From Lingula anatina (lineage: Eukaryota; Brachiopoda; Lingulata; Lingulida; Lingulidae), in contig NW_019776080.1 of assembly GCF_001039355.2 (NCBI RefSeq), forward strand, positions 1-37,573: 37,573 bases of DNA, given 5' to 3'. Positions 1 to 13,700 of the stretch are shown in pieces. Each line of letters opens with the position of its first letter. Position 1 is the first letter of the stretch. The position numbers were made by a program, and so were the translations under genes. The notes beneath the pieces were generated by a model. It had not been told where the DNA came from. It was given only the letters and a program-made list of their open reading frames with translations, and made no database searches.

Positions 1-930
1 ATTGTAAACACGATAAGTGGAAGGCAGTTGTACTTTTGGACTTTATATTTAAAGAGCTGATGAATATTCATAAAACGCAGGTCAAGTTCGAAAATCAGGA
101 TGATTGGTCCATTATTGTAGAAGTTATGCTTTTTTCTTTCACTTTTCAACATATATGCAACATTGTAAACACATTTCAAGGAAAACCGATAGGCCTGTTG
201 TCGTGAAACTCTCAGGAGTAATCAATCTTACTAAAACGGAGGTCAAGTTCGAAAATCGGCATGCAGCCTGAGTTGGAAAAGCAGTCTAATTGGCTTCTTT
301 TTCTGGAAGTTATACAATTTCTTAGTGTGAACTTGAACTCTCATGGGCCTGAAGCCTTATGCTTGTTACACATTTTACTTTCATTGGTATTACCTGTTGA
401 GCATAATTAAAATTTGATGTTGAGTTTACAGTTAAACATAATGTACTTTTGCATCAGAATTGACAGTAGCCTATTTTGTGCATAGTTATTTCCTGCTTTT
501 TGTCTGTACATTTGACAGCTTTGCTGCCTTGTTCATATATTGGGACTTTCATCATGTGAATTTTAACTCTCATGGTCATGAAACTGTAATCTTATTGAAG
601 GGGTGGATTGAGACCATCTTCTGGGTCTCCTGGAAGACAGTCAGTTTTTAAAGTTTATATTGATGGGTATCTATTTTTTCTGTTAGAAGACCATCAAAAT
701 GGAGGATAGATCAACAAAGATACTTTTGAATACTGTCAGAAAATATCTCTGGATCTGCTCCTGTTATTGACCATGTTACCTGTTGTGCGCGATTAAAAGT
801 CAGTGTTGACTGACTGTGCTATTATAAGCATTATTTATTATTGCATCAAAATTGACAAAATGACCTATTTTGCATCTTTTTTCCTGTCTTTTTTTGTCTG
901 TACATTTGACAGCTTTGCTGCCTTGTATAA
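1..930. repeat. 161-bp tandem duplication plus a dispersed repeat in two local copies
   Basis: The motifs attgtaaacac and gtcaagttcgaaaatc recur at exactly 161-base spacing (1 and 162; 81 and 242), showing a diverged tandem pair. Downstream, 327-555 and 556-930 form a second duplication sharing aactctcatgg and acatttgacagctttgctgc, the later copy carrying extra sequence. This stretch is intronic. Confidence 0.75.
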
Positions 931-2057
931 CATGGCTTTTTAACAGAAGTTTGATGTCGTTTGCTTGTGCTCAGTGGATTTTGGCAGAATTTACATGTAC
1001 ATTGTCTTATCATGTCAATAATCATGGCAGAATCATTTATTTCTCACATAATCATTGAGTGGAAAGTTTAATATTTGTTGGTATATTTATTGTTGAGAAC
1101 TTAATTGAAAATCTTTATCTGGACTTACAAAGTCATTTACTGTCTGCATGGTAAGATGGCAACAAATTGATATCATTTCGGTGATGGATTTTTTTTGTGC
1201 TTAGTATTTTTCCCAACAGTTACATGTTTGAGATTGCTATTTGGTCTCCTATGTAATTAACACATTGGGTCGAAATCAGAAGACATGATGAAATATGATA
1301 TCTGCATTTTATGACTGTCACAACTTCAAGAAAAGATTTAGCAGCATTTTTCCTGTTGTAACAGCTGAACTCTATAGGTGAATGGCCCAGTGATGATCTT
1401 CATTAGTGATATTGGTCACTGAAATGATTATATCGGTGGACCAATGGATAATGGTTTAATTAAGGAAGTGATTTGTGAAAGATAAGATAACAAAATAATG
1501 AGGTGCTAAGCCTGTAATTTGAGGTGTGAGAAGCGTAGGCAGTTCATTTTGATAATTCCGGACAAAATTGCGTTTGAGCATATGTCCTCGTGTATACACG
1601 TATGTGGATATGAGATTCTGGGAGTTGCAATAACAAACTGCAGAGTATGTCTTCAAAGCATTGTCAATTTGCAATGATAAACCAACTGTGATATGTGATG
1701 TCAGCCCAAATATATTTTACTGACTGTTCTATGCTTCTTGCAGTTTGCAAAAATATTAAGAATTGGAAAGTATTTTTTTAACTGTGCGAAGCAGAAAAAA
1801 ACAAGCACATATGCACACACTTGCAAACACAGACATGAACACACACACACATCAAGTTTAAATCTCCAAATTAAACATTGAGCCTGTTGCATGTTTCATT
1901 GTCTTTATTTCTGCTTTTTTTTATCCAAAAATAAACCGACAGTTTTACGTTCATTTGCACTTTTGCATTATGTAAGATAACTTGCAGTAGACTCGTAAAT
2001 TCTGAAACCTTTTTCTGTTGATTCAGAATTAATCTTCCACTTTCTTTTTTTATCCAG
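931..2057. other. Intron sequence upstream of first exon
   Basis: AT-rich intron with an A-rich and CA-rich patch near 1790-1850. No conserved coding segment was seen on either strand; short open frames here are not supported by codon pattern or splice context. Confidence 0.6.
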
Positions 2058-2215
2058 AAAATCAGCTGACGGGGAAATCCTCTGTAGAAATGTACAGACA
2101 GGTTCTGCTGAGTGGGTGTCGCTGTATAGAACTGGATTGCTGGGACGGGAAAGGTGCCGATGAAGAACCTATGATAACTCATGGATATACCATGTGCACT
2201 GAAATCTCCTTCAAG
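2058..2215 (+). CDS. PLCB: PLC-beta exon 1 of window: X box core
   Basis: The exon follows acceptor tttatccag and ends AAG|GTAATA, phase 0. It starts with the last two bases of a split codon, then reads [14 protein letters not shown]. It carries the X-box run [11 protein letters not shown] and ITHGYT. By alignment with PLC-delta1 these hold the calcium-binding Glu and Asp (positions 341 and 343 in delta1) and the second catalytic His (356). The SSHNTYL segment with the first catalytic His is not in this window and must be in the exon upstream of base 1. Confidence 0.95.
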
Positions 2216-5200
2216 GTAATACTGTCAGGTATCCAGGAAATTCCTGTGGCATAGAATAACTGTGTTTAAAGCATTATTGAACCAGATTAATTGAATGGTT
2301 TTAACAAATACAATTTTAGCATGGATATTGTATTCTAATTTTGACATTTATATATATAAATTAAACTGATATGCTAGTTAATTTTTTTCCTTTGAACCTT
2401 TTCACATGCTATTTTAAATAGGATGTAAAACATTCTAACAGTTTATGTTGCTCATGTGATATATCTTATAACACATATATTTAATAACCTTTTAGTGATA
2501 GTCATCAGTTACTTTGGCAAGAAAAAAGTGGTTTTACGGCTAAATTTTGCCCTTGTGACAAGAACATCATCAGGCTGAATGCCCACTAGAATTTTGTTAA
2601 ATAAAATTGGTTGGATGCTGAGCAATCTTATTGATAACACATATAATAATTTGAAAGTGGCTTTTGTTTTTTGAAGATCTCAACTTTCTGAAGAGCTCTG
2701 GTTTCTAGTCTTTCACAAGCAGTCTCCATTTAATGCTGATGAGGATTTGTTAAGAACAAATTGATTCTATAAAGTTTGATAAAATATGGCCAATTTATAA
2801 TCAGTTTTGTGAAAAATTATACTTATTTGGTGAATTTGTTATAGGATATGTCATGACTAATGTCTGCTTCAATTTTACATTATTTTTGTAGGAAGTCATT
2901 GAAGCAATAGCAGAAAGTGCATTTAAAACATCAGAATACCCTGTGATCTTATCTTTTGAGAACCATTGCACGTAAGTTGAAAACAGAAACCTGCTTATCA
3001 TGTTTTCAACAACAGTAACAACAACAACAACAACAACAAAAGCATTCCAGATCAAATAAATTGATTTGGAATTTAAGTGTCTAAATTTCTTCATGGAAAG
3101 GATAAGAAGTTCCGCTGTTTCTCATACATCATCAATTTATTTAGACTATTTGCTTGGTGACCCAAAATGAGATACACCCCAAAATTTTAATATTTTGAAT
3201 TTATTTATATATCAATGCCTACCTGGCTATTCTTCCCTATTGGTTAACTTCAAAGCCATGGTTTGAGCAGATATATGTAGGTTCTTTGAACTGATTGAAC
3301 AAATACACAATGAGATATTGGCATAATGCTGTATTATTATTATTTATTTTATAGACGAAAATGCAAAGACGTAAAATATTATGTACTCATTAAACACAAA
3401 ACTCCACCCCTTTGTATCAAGATAAAATTATAGATAGAAACAGGCATTTTATATTCATGCAGCTGATGAGTATTGCTTCACGTAGCAATTAGTCATAGAT
3501 ATGTGATGTATACTTTGTATATGAAATCACATCTTTATTTTTTTGATGAAGCCCTGCTAGTTAAAATATTTATGGTTTCAACTTCAGTAATGAAAAAGAA
3601 GGGCAAGAAATGGAAGCTCAGTATAATCACTGGGGTGTTACTGTTGATCTCCCATATTTGATATTCTATATTATAAAAAAGGATATTGATTTTGAAAAGG
3701 GCACAAGCCTGTTGATTCAGTAATTGGTACATGATGGCAAGTATACAGCAATTATCGCAAAATATAGATGAAGTTTGCCACACTGAAATGGATTAGATCT
3801 ATATTGAAGTTGACAGCTCGATTCACCTTATCAAATGAGACCTGTATTATTACATAGCTTACATCTACATCTAACATATCTCAGGTCTAGATAGCATATT
3901 AATATTGCACCCTCCTTTGGTCACTTGTGCTACAATAGTAATTTCATCTATACTTAGAGATTTGTAGTTTAAAGTGCTAATCATTTTCGTGAACTAAAAA
4001 AAAAAAAAAAAAAAAAACACTCAACACAGACCTTAGCCAAGGTAGTTGTAATGTCATTATGAGTTAATTAATCATTTGGATTCTCACCAAAATCTTACTG
4101 ATTGTAAGTGTGCCCATTTCTGACCTATCTAAAAAATTTTATCAAAATCCATCCATAAAATTTTGAATTAGGCTAGCTGTTTACTGATGATCCAACAAAG
4201 GCAAAAGCATTTCCTCTCTGGCAGAGGTAATGAATGTTTTTCTATACAAGTCTTAGGGCATTTTCATCTAGGTGTACATTACCTTCTGACAAATAATGCA
4301 CAGGGATTTTCTGCCCACAATGTACTAACACAAGTATCGTGTTAATTTACTTCTCACCACATGTACTCTCATGTTCATTCCACATCAACATATGGAACAC
4401 TGTGCTCTCTCATTGATTAAATATTTATATTGCAATTAGAATAGCCATATAAATATGACACTTATACACATACACACACACACACATTTTTTTACTCCAA
4501 GTATTAGCTGGTTTGTACATTTTACTTAACCAAAAAAGCAATGTTGTACTCTTGTTTTCTTCCAGAAATATTGTGCTACTAATTTTTTGCCACTTACATT
4601 GTGATCTTGGTCATATGTTATCTCTCAAAGTTTTTATTAACAATGTACTTAGATCATAGCAAATACTATGCCCATCAGTGTTACATGAGAGGCATTATTA
4701 TTATTATTGAAATTTGAAATGCCATTTTTTAAGTGGCACCTTCAACATGTTGCCAACAAATTAGAAAGTGATGAAATAAAAAACATTCAGTTTTGACTTT
4801 TGGATATTTCAAACTAAGAAAGGAAACCATAATATGGGAAAATTATATTACATATACATGCACTCATACAATGTATGAGATAAATGCATATACATACACT
4901 GATATTCTTAATGGAAAAATTTAACGTGCAATTCTGAACAGCATGTGCCCACCGGTGCTACTTATTTAGGGGCATGTACAAGGAGGGCACTTTCTGTATA
5001 TAGATGTGGGATCATGAATGTGCTCTTCACCTGGTTTCACTTATCTGACACATTAACTGTACTTTTTTCACTAAAACCTTTATTCACCTTACAAGTTTTA
5101 GAAGAGTCATGTATAGTTCATAGCACCATAAAATACTTGAGCAGGTGTTGCAAATCTCAAACACCATGCAGTGGAGTATTTGCAACCATTTATCTCCAGG

Positions 5201-6398
5201 GATTTTGTTGAGCAGACAATAAGATGGCTGCATATGTTGTCCCAGAAAGAGAGGTGCTAAGTTCATATAATATTGTTCTAAAGACACTTTACATTTAATA
5301 TTATATATTTACATTTTACACATTTTATGGTATTCAAATGTTTTATTTCCTTTTGACCCTAAGACTTTTTTTCTGTTCCTCTTTTCTGTCAACTAGACTC
5401 AAACAGCAGGCCAAGATGGCTGCTTACTGTCGCAGTATATTTGGTGATATGCTAGTAACAGAGCCCCTAGAAGGGTATCCGGTAAGTATTGAGGACTTGT
5501 CTGTGAATATAAATTTTTACGGTGATTTTTTTCTCAAAGAAAAGAATATGGCAAATCAAAATTTCATGTGGTCACTCTTATTTTATGTGAAATTTTTAAT
5601 AAAAAATGTTTAAAACATGTTTGGTGAAACATTTGCACTTATCATCTATTTTACAAAAAAAGGAAAGCATAAGATCTATAATTTTCCACATGTCTGAGTA
5701 TTTTACAGGTTATGGGCCAGTACTTGCATTAGTCCAGATAGAGAATATTAACTATTCTTCTTTTTAGTTGAAGCCTGATTCCTCTCTCCCTTCACCTGAG
5801 ATGCTGAAGAGAAAGATTCTAGTGAAAAATAAGAAGAAACATAAAGGTGCGCCAAACATGTCCTTTTGTTTTCTGAAATAATTATGTAATAGATATAGAA
5901 CAAGTTGCAGAGCTTTATCTGAAATAGAGAAAATAATTGGAGAGGCAAATATTTCACAGTAGGAGCTCATCATATTAAAAATTTTTACTGGCTTTGCTCC
6001 ATTGCTCCAGTTGTTTCTAAAGCTACTTATCTCTTTTTCTCTGAATACTAAGCACTTTTTGACCCTTCATCTAATGGCTTCATTCACTTTTTGACCATCA
6101 TTGCACAAAACACAATGAAAACAAATATATATTTCACAATGTTAAATCAGTAGAAAATAGTAAAAGAATGAAGAATGTATAATCAGAGATAACGAGAACA
6201 ACTGCACAATTTCTTAATATTTAATATCATATCTCTGCACATTTCAGTAGCTGCTGCAAGTATTTAACAGAATATGCTCCAAGTGAGCTGAATGCAGTAG
6301 TGGTGCATGTTGATTGTGAAATACTGAGGCATTTGAGTTCAGTATCCAGTAAAACTGTACAGCTGACATGAAATTAAATGACATGTTGGCTAATATGA

Positions 6399-6478
<80 letters not shown>

Positions 6479-7719
6479 AGAAAACTTGATTGAAGCTAGA
6501 TAAGTATTTTTTTATCTTCATTTCAGCAAAAGTGCCTGATCCAGTGGTAGCCAATCAGAAAAATGGTATCACAGTGACCAGTGCATTGGTCAACAGTTCC
6601 AGTCCTGGCGTCCCCAATGGTGAGGTCAAGAAGCAGTCATCGTTAGATACTGATCAAACAATGAAGAATGGAGATGACACCTCAGCTGACGGAGAATTAG
6701 AATCAGATTCTGACAGTGATAGTGATGATGATGACATTGCTGGACTTACTGAAGAGGAAGAGAAGCGGAGGCAAAGGATGAAGAAAGAAAAGGCAAGAAG
6801 AGCATTAACAATTTAAAGAAAAAATGAGATAAAAGGGTACAAAAAGTGCAAATCCTGTTGATTAAGATTTCTCTTTCTTCTTGCTATACTGGTAAGTAAT
6901 CGTGCACATTTAACCATAAAGTTTTACATCTATGGTTACTTTTAGATTGTTTTAAATTTGTGCTTTCTTCCATGTTAAATTGTTAAGACATATTTCATAA
7001 AGTGTGTGTAATTGTAAACAAGATCTATAAATAAGTGAAAGTTACGAATATATTTTCAATATATAATTACAGGGCACAGCAGGGTCTGAAGCAGAGGCAG
7101 GCCAGGAGATGTCAGATTTAGTGAACTATATTACACCAGTACATTTCCATTCCTTTGATATATCAGAAAGTAAGTTTGTATCATAGTCACCAAAAGTTTA
7201 TAGGAAAAGTCTAGAGGAATTTCTTGCAGGATGTCATTAAAAATTTTTGCTGCATATAATCCCCTAAAGCCTTTTTTGATACCTCCTAGATTTGATCTTT
7301 TGAGAATTATAAAATTCAAGTTTCTCTCTTTTTTATTTATTTTATTTACTTATTTATTTATATTAATTTTTGTTTCATTATATTTAAATGATGGTTAGAT
7401 GTTCATGTTAATTTTTTTTCGCATTCTTATATAGATTGTGATCACATTAATTTATTATATTTTAGAACGAAACAGGAGTTTTGAGGTCTCTTCATTTGTT
7501 GAAACCCAAGCCCTTGCACTTTTGAAGGAATTTCCAGTAGATTTTGTCAAGTATCCTTTTTTGTGTATGCATAATTGTATTTTGCTTAAAGATAAAATTA
7601 TCATGCATGTTACTTATATGTAGCACAGTTTAAGTTTGTTATTGGGATTACTTAACAGCAAAATAATCTTGGGATTACTTGACAGCAAAATAAGTAACTG
7701 CCCAAGTTGATTTACCTAT

Positions 7720-7774
<55 letters not shown>

Positions 7775-10700
7775 TTGTGGCATTTTTTCATACATTTAAG
7801 TTACAGTTTCATTCATCTGTTTATCTGCTGACACAAGTCTGCTGTATTTTTCATTTTAAAGTGCTACTTGTCTGCTAATCCTTTCAGAGTATATGAAGTT
7901 TATCACTTGACAGTAATATGTTAAGTTAGAAGGTTATCATTAGGGATTTCTATTTAATATTGACTTGGCAAAATGCACAAGCTGTCCTGTTAGTATTAAT
8001 TTTGATTTGATATTGTGACTTGTTGTTTATCAGAAAAATAATTTTGTTCTTGAACCAGAAAGGTCCCTTGGGGTTTCAGTAGTAAAATTGGTGACAGAGG
8101 TGCCAAGTAGTTAACATTTATGACTTGTATGTGATATACTTGTATCATGAATTCTTTTTATGTTAATATGAATGATGGACGTCTTTAAATGGATATAATT
8201 AATGCAAATAAATGTTCTGGCTTTGCTCTCTCACCCTACACCAATTTTTAACATCTTAAACCTCAGGGTACACACCCTGGATAACAACACCTTTTCTTAA
8301 CACAACACTAGCTACAACAAGCGCCAGATGAGTCGGATCTATCCTCGTGGCACCAGGGTGGACTCCAGTAATTATATGCCACAGGTCTACTGGAATGCAG
8401 GGTGTCAGCTTGTGGCCCTGAACTTTCAGGTCTTAGGTATTGTTGAAATAGTTTCCAATTCAGTTTTATTTTTGACAATGAATTAATATGTAAAGATACC
8501 AATTTTGCTTTTTTAATATATATTTGATGTGATTTGTTACTATAATTCAGCTTTCAGCATTTAGCTTTCTGAAAAGATCATCAGTTTTCACCTAGTGCAG
8601 TAATTGATTAAATTTTTACAATCACAACAGTGTCTTTTTAAATTCAGTATGGAATACATAGCAAATTTAAGAAATTTTACTGTTAAAAAAAAAATTAATA
8701 TGTATAATTACCACCAAAAACAATATTTTTTTATAATTAAGTTTGATATAACTTTTGCCTGTTGGGTGGAATTCTGCATGCTTTTGGTCTTCATTAAATG
8801 TTTGTTCTGCTGTTCAAATGCTAGGTCATAGGTATAGCTTATACAATATGATGATAATAATAATAATAATAAAGAAATGTTCCATCCAGACTTGGCTATG
8901 CAGCTGAACATTGGAATCTTTGAGTGGAACCGTGGTACAGGCTACCTCCTGAAGCCAGACTTCATGTGCAGGCAGGACAGGCAGTTTGACCCTTTCGCTG
9001 AGTCCACGGTGGACGGCATCATTGCTGCTTCTGTCACTTTAAAGGTATGCACTATGTAATAGATGTGCAAGTCAGTTAATTATGTATGTGACATGCAAGA
9101 CTGCAAAGCATGGATACATACCTGTATACCGTGCAGCTGTGTTGACAATGGTAGATCTGATTGATACTTAGGTGGATGTTGAGAATGAAAGATCCATATT
9201 TTGTTCCACATAATCGTGTGCTGCATGCATGCTCGGGAGATCAACATGTGCACGTCTGGCTCTTTCATTGTCAACATCCACCGTGGTTTTAGTTTCTTTA
9301 TGCAGGGGTAATTGAATATATTGTCCCAAGTGATTCTGATTGCATAATTACAATTAGAGCAAGGGTTAAGTTGGTTAAAAAGACTTGCAGAAGGGCTGCT
9401 CGTTTGTCCATGAGAGGTCATTTCTGGGCAGAAATATTAACAAATGTCCACATTATGTTCTCAATTTATATGCCCACTATTGTCCAGGTTTTAAGTTTAG
9501 ACATTCACAAGTATCCAAATAAAATATCATTTTGATGCAAATTCTTTTGGAAAAGATGTCCTTGTTAAGTATAAAAACCAGTGATGTAATTATCTCTACT
9601 TTCCCAACGTGAGCTTTATATTTCGTAACAATGCAGATGGAACCATTTGATTCTGGACCACACATGGGTTTGTGTGGAATGGTGTAGTGTAAGTTTAAAG
9701 TTACATAATATCCATGTACTGCACTGTAATAAGCATAACTGTATAAAAACTGATATTGTACAGAACCATTAAATGAGTACATTTTGCTGTGTTCTAGGTT
9801 CTCTCTGGCCAGTTTCTGACAGAAAAACGTGTTGGCACCTATGTGGAAGTAGAGATGTATGGATTACCAACGGACACAGTGCGTAAGCGACGTACGAAAG
9901 TAGTCCCTTTGAATGGCATTAACCCAGTGTATGATGATGAGCCTTTCAGTTTTAAGAAGGTATTTGGTTGTTTTTATTAATTGCTTCACTCTGTTTGGAT
10001 TTTTAGATTAACTTGCTTTTTGGTAACTTGAGTGCATTCTAGTAAATAAAACAATGAAGTTAACTTTTTCTTTAATTTTAATTTTTTTTTTTTTTGTTTA
10101 GCTGCATGAAAATTGGAAATATATTAATTGAGGCACTTGAAAGGAATGTGTACAATTTCATGAAAAAAGGCCAACTCCATGTTGAATCACAGTATTGTTA
10201 TGCGTCTGCTTAAAAATATTTTTGTTTTTATTTTTCAATTTCCTTTACAAATTTCTGCAGTTTCTGTTGTTCTTTTCAAGGTTGTGCTGCCTCATTTAGC
10301 TTTAATACGCGTGTCTGCTTATGAAGAGACAGGACGCATGATTGGCCACAGAATACTCCCAATAGAAGGCCTGAGACCAGGTATGATATGATTTGACCTT
10401 TATTATAATTATTATTATTTAATCGCCAAAATGGTATATGCAGCATTTTTATGATATCCTAAATCTTTGGTTTGAATGTGGATTTTAAAAGTGATTTCCT
10501 AAGTTTATATCTGTTTGGGATGGATTTCTGCAAGTACATGTATCTGCTTGGACCTGTCATGCAGCATCTATAGCCCCAAAACTAGTCTTAACTTTTAGCC
10601 CAAAATTTATGTCCACTTTGGCCTGAGAGAAATTGGTAGAAGTCCAGTCTGATGAAATACTGCACAGGTGTCTTAACTGGTGAGACATTGCTAATATTTC

Positions 10701-13700
10701 AGAATGGTGTGGAATACTACTTGAACTGATGTTGACCAAATTTTGAGTCTAAAATTACTTGCTAGTTTTTCATTGTCCATGTTACCTGTAGTACATAATG
10801 TAAGAGGGTGAGAGTGATTGTGCTGTTTTAAAGCATCATGTAATAGTGCATCAAAATTGGCGCAAAAATTATTTGGTGCACTATTTTCTGCATCTTAATG
10901 TCTGAACATTTGTCAGCTTTGCTGCCTTGTTTCCGGTATGGTGTCTGTATATTTGTCAGCTTTGCTGTCTAGTTTTAAATCCTTGTCATAAAAGTTTTTA
11001 GGAGTATTATCATTGACTCTTATGAAACAATTTTCCTAAAAATGTGACAAACAATGAAAATACCAGTAGACTGGTTGTATTTTAATGATACTAACTTACT
11101 ACTAATGTGCATTTTGCCCACAAGGTTGTATGAGTTGGACATTGCATTTTAATTCATCTCCAAATCAATTTTGACATTAAATTAATTTTTTTTAGGTTAT
11201 CGTCACATTCCATTGCGAAATGCTCTGAACCAACCGCTGAATCTCCCCACACTTTTTGTTCATCTCTCTGTAAAAGATTATGTACCAGATGCCTTTGAAG
11301 GTAGGTGACATTTTTAAAAATAATTAAGCCTGTAATTTTGTTATTATTTTGTTTTTTAAGTGGCTTGTAATGATATGACACTGATGATCTTTTTTTTACA
11401 AAGTCGTGTATGTTCCCCCACCATGGTTTTTTTTTTATCAGTATTAGATCATAAAGATTTGCATTAGTTTATACGATATACCAAGTGTTAACAAGTCTTT
11501 AACAACACTGGTTTTCAACATTTTCGTTAACTTTATATATTACCTCCAGTTTTAACATGTCTTTAACTATATACATTGTATGTTCTTTACCAGCGTTATA
11601 TAATACTTTTATATATTATCTCCGGTAGCACGAAGACTTTAATTGTGTATTCTCTCTATCAGTGTTACATAGTCAAGTACTTCACTTTGCTTATACATTA
11701 TATCTAGTAGAAACAAGTCTTTCACGTCTGTTTTTTCAGTGTTACAGTCGTAGTCTGTTTAGTTCTGTAAATATTATTGTTGCTATACCTATTCCACTGT
11801 ACATATATATACTGTAAATGTCATAGTGTTGGTGTGTGTGAGGGTCAATGAGTGAGATATTTAATTAGTTCTTTATCAAATTGTACTTATTTTATTTTGA
11901 AGATATGGAATAAAAAAAAAGTATTTTTATGTATCCAAATGAGCAATATATGTATGTTTTGCAATGTTTTTAATATTGACCTGTAAACATGTTTATGTTT
12001 TTCAAATGCTTTGATATGCCTATAGACTGTAATTTTACAATATTGACTCCTAAATATGCCTGTGCATTGCAATATGTCATAATACCTGCCTGAAATAGGC
12101 TTATGTACTACACTGTTATACATTTAATACATGCCTGTATATAATAAATGAACATGTAAAAAAAAATGTTTTAAATGTGATGTCAGAAAGAACAGAAGGT
12201 TGGAGCACATTTCATTATGGTTTTAACTTTAAAGAACTCCTTGGAACATGTGTAAATGGAAGCAGCTTAACAGATAATATGTATGATTTCAGACTAGTTT
12301 CACAATAATTTTTAACCAAAAATTGGTTTTAACTGAATTCATTGCAGGAGAAGTTGCAGTTTTCAAAAGAAAAAAAAAAGAATAACTATTTCACTTAAAC
12401 TTAATATGTATATGTACTGCTACCTATTTTCTTCTGTTTATAAGACTGACACAACAGTTCATTGGGTCTAAGTAGACGAGATTTTGGTCTAAAAATTAAG
12501 CCAGTTTTTGGACTAAATTTCATTTGAATTACCATTTGTCAAAATAGACACAAACTTTGGTTTTTAAAGTTCAGACCAACTTTCAGTTTTAAGTTCTTTT
12601 GTGAGCTGGTTCCTGGTTCTTTGCATCATAATGACCTGGATTTTTCAAGATCTAGATTGTTAAAAAAAAAAAAAGTCTGCTTCAGCTCTCCTAATGAGTC
12701 ACGGAAACTAGACACATGAGTAGATCTACATGTGAGATGAAAAAACAATATATTTACCAGACTACTTACCAGGCGCCGTTTCTGTTTACGGGTCTGGAAA
12801 ATTTTGTTATGTAATTTTCTAGTTTTCTTATATGGTCAGGACATTGGGTAATTGAATATTACTTTGGGGTGTTGATTACCTATTATTGTTTCAGACTGAA
12901 TTGTCTGAATCAGAAACAGATGTGCAATTAAATCCTCATAAGTCAAAAGAATAGGTAGGCTTACACCCATATGGCAGAGTAGTACAGAAGAAAAGAGAAA
13001 AATTTATACTGGAATTTTATGAGTTTATTTGTCGGTTGGTCTGTTTGCTACAGAGCTTTGTTAGTATCATATTAACTTTTTTCTATTTTCATTAAAGTTT
13101 TATTTTATGTAATTTTCACCGCGGTGAAAATAATTTACTCTGCGGTGAAAATAATTTACACCACGGTGAAAATAATTTACACTGCGGTGGAAAATAATTT
13201 TCACCGCAGTGGAAAATGATTATCAACTTGGTGGAAAATAATTTTCACCGCGGTGGAAAATAATTTTCACCGCGGTGGTAATTCCTGGCCATCTCGGCCC
13301 GGGTGACGAATAGGTAATGAGAACCTTACATTTGCCAGATGCTGTCACGGTGCATACTATTGTACATACACACAAGGTTGGTGGATCTGTTCGTGTGGCC
13401 ACTGCCGTTAACTTAGGTTTCTCATCTATATTTACCACCTATATAATTAAAGTCCCACTTGCAGTTTTATGCAAAGGGAATCCCAATGTTATTTCTAAAT
13501 ACTTAACGTTATTTTTGGACAATGCATTTTTAAATATTTGTGTGATGTGTTTGCCCATAGATCTTATCTTAATAGATGTAATCTCGGTTTCTTCGGAGAT
13601 ATTTCTTTCTAACAATATTCCCAATAATACGCAAGTTATTATAAAGGGAAAAGCGACGTACAACATTTCAGCATTTCGGTGATTTTGAATCTATTCGAAT

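Noticed and set aside
8430-8436. Earlier donor CAG|GTCTTA for exon 8
   Set aside because: It would end in phase 0 and does not join the exon 9 acceptor in frame. The donor seven bases on gives QVLDLAMQL, matching family length.
9080-9421. Minus-strand open frame of 113 codons
   Set aside because: It overlaps the 112-bp inverted repeat and shows no domain; most likely a chance frame.
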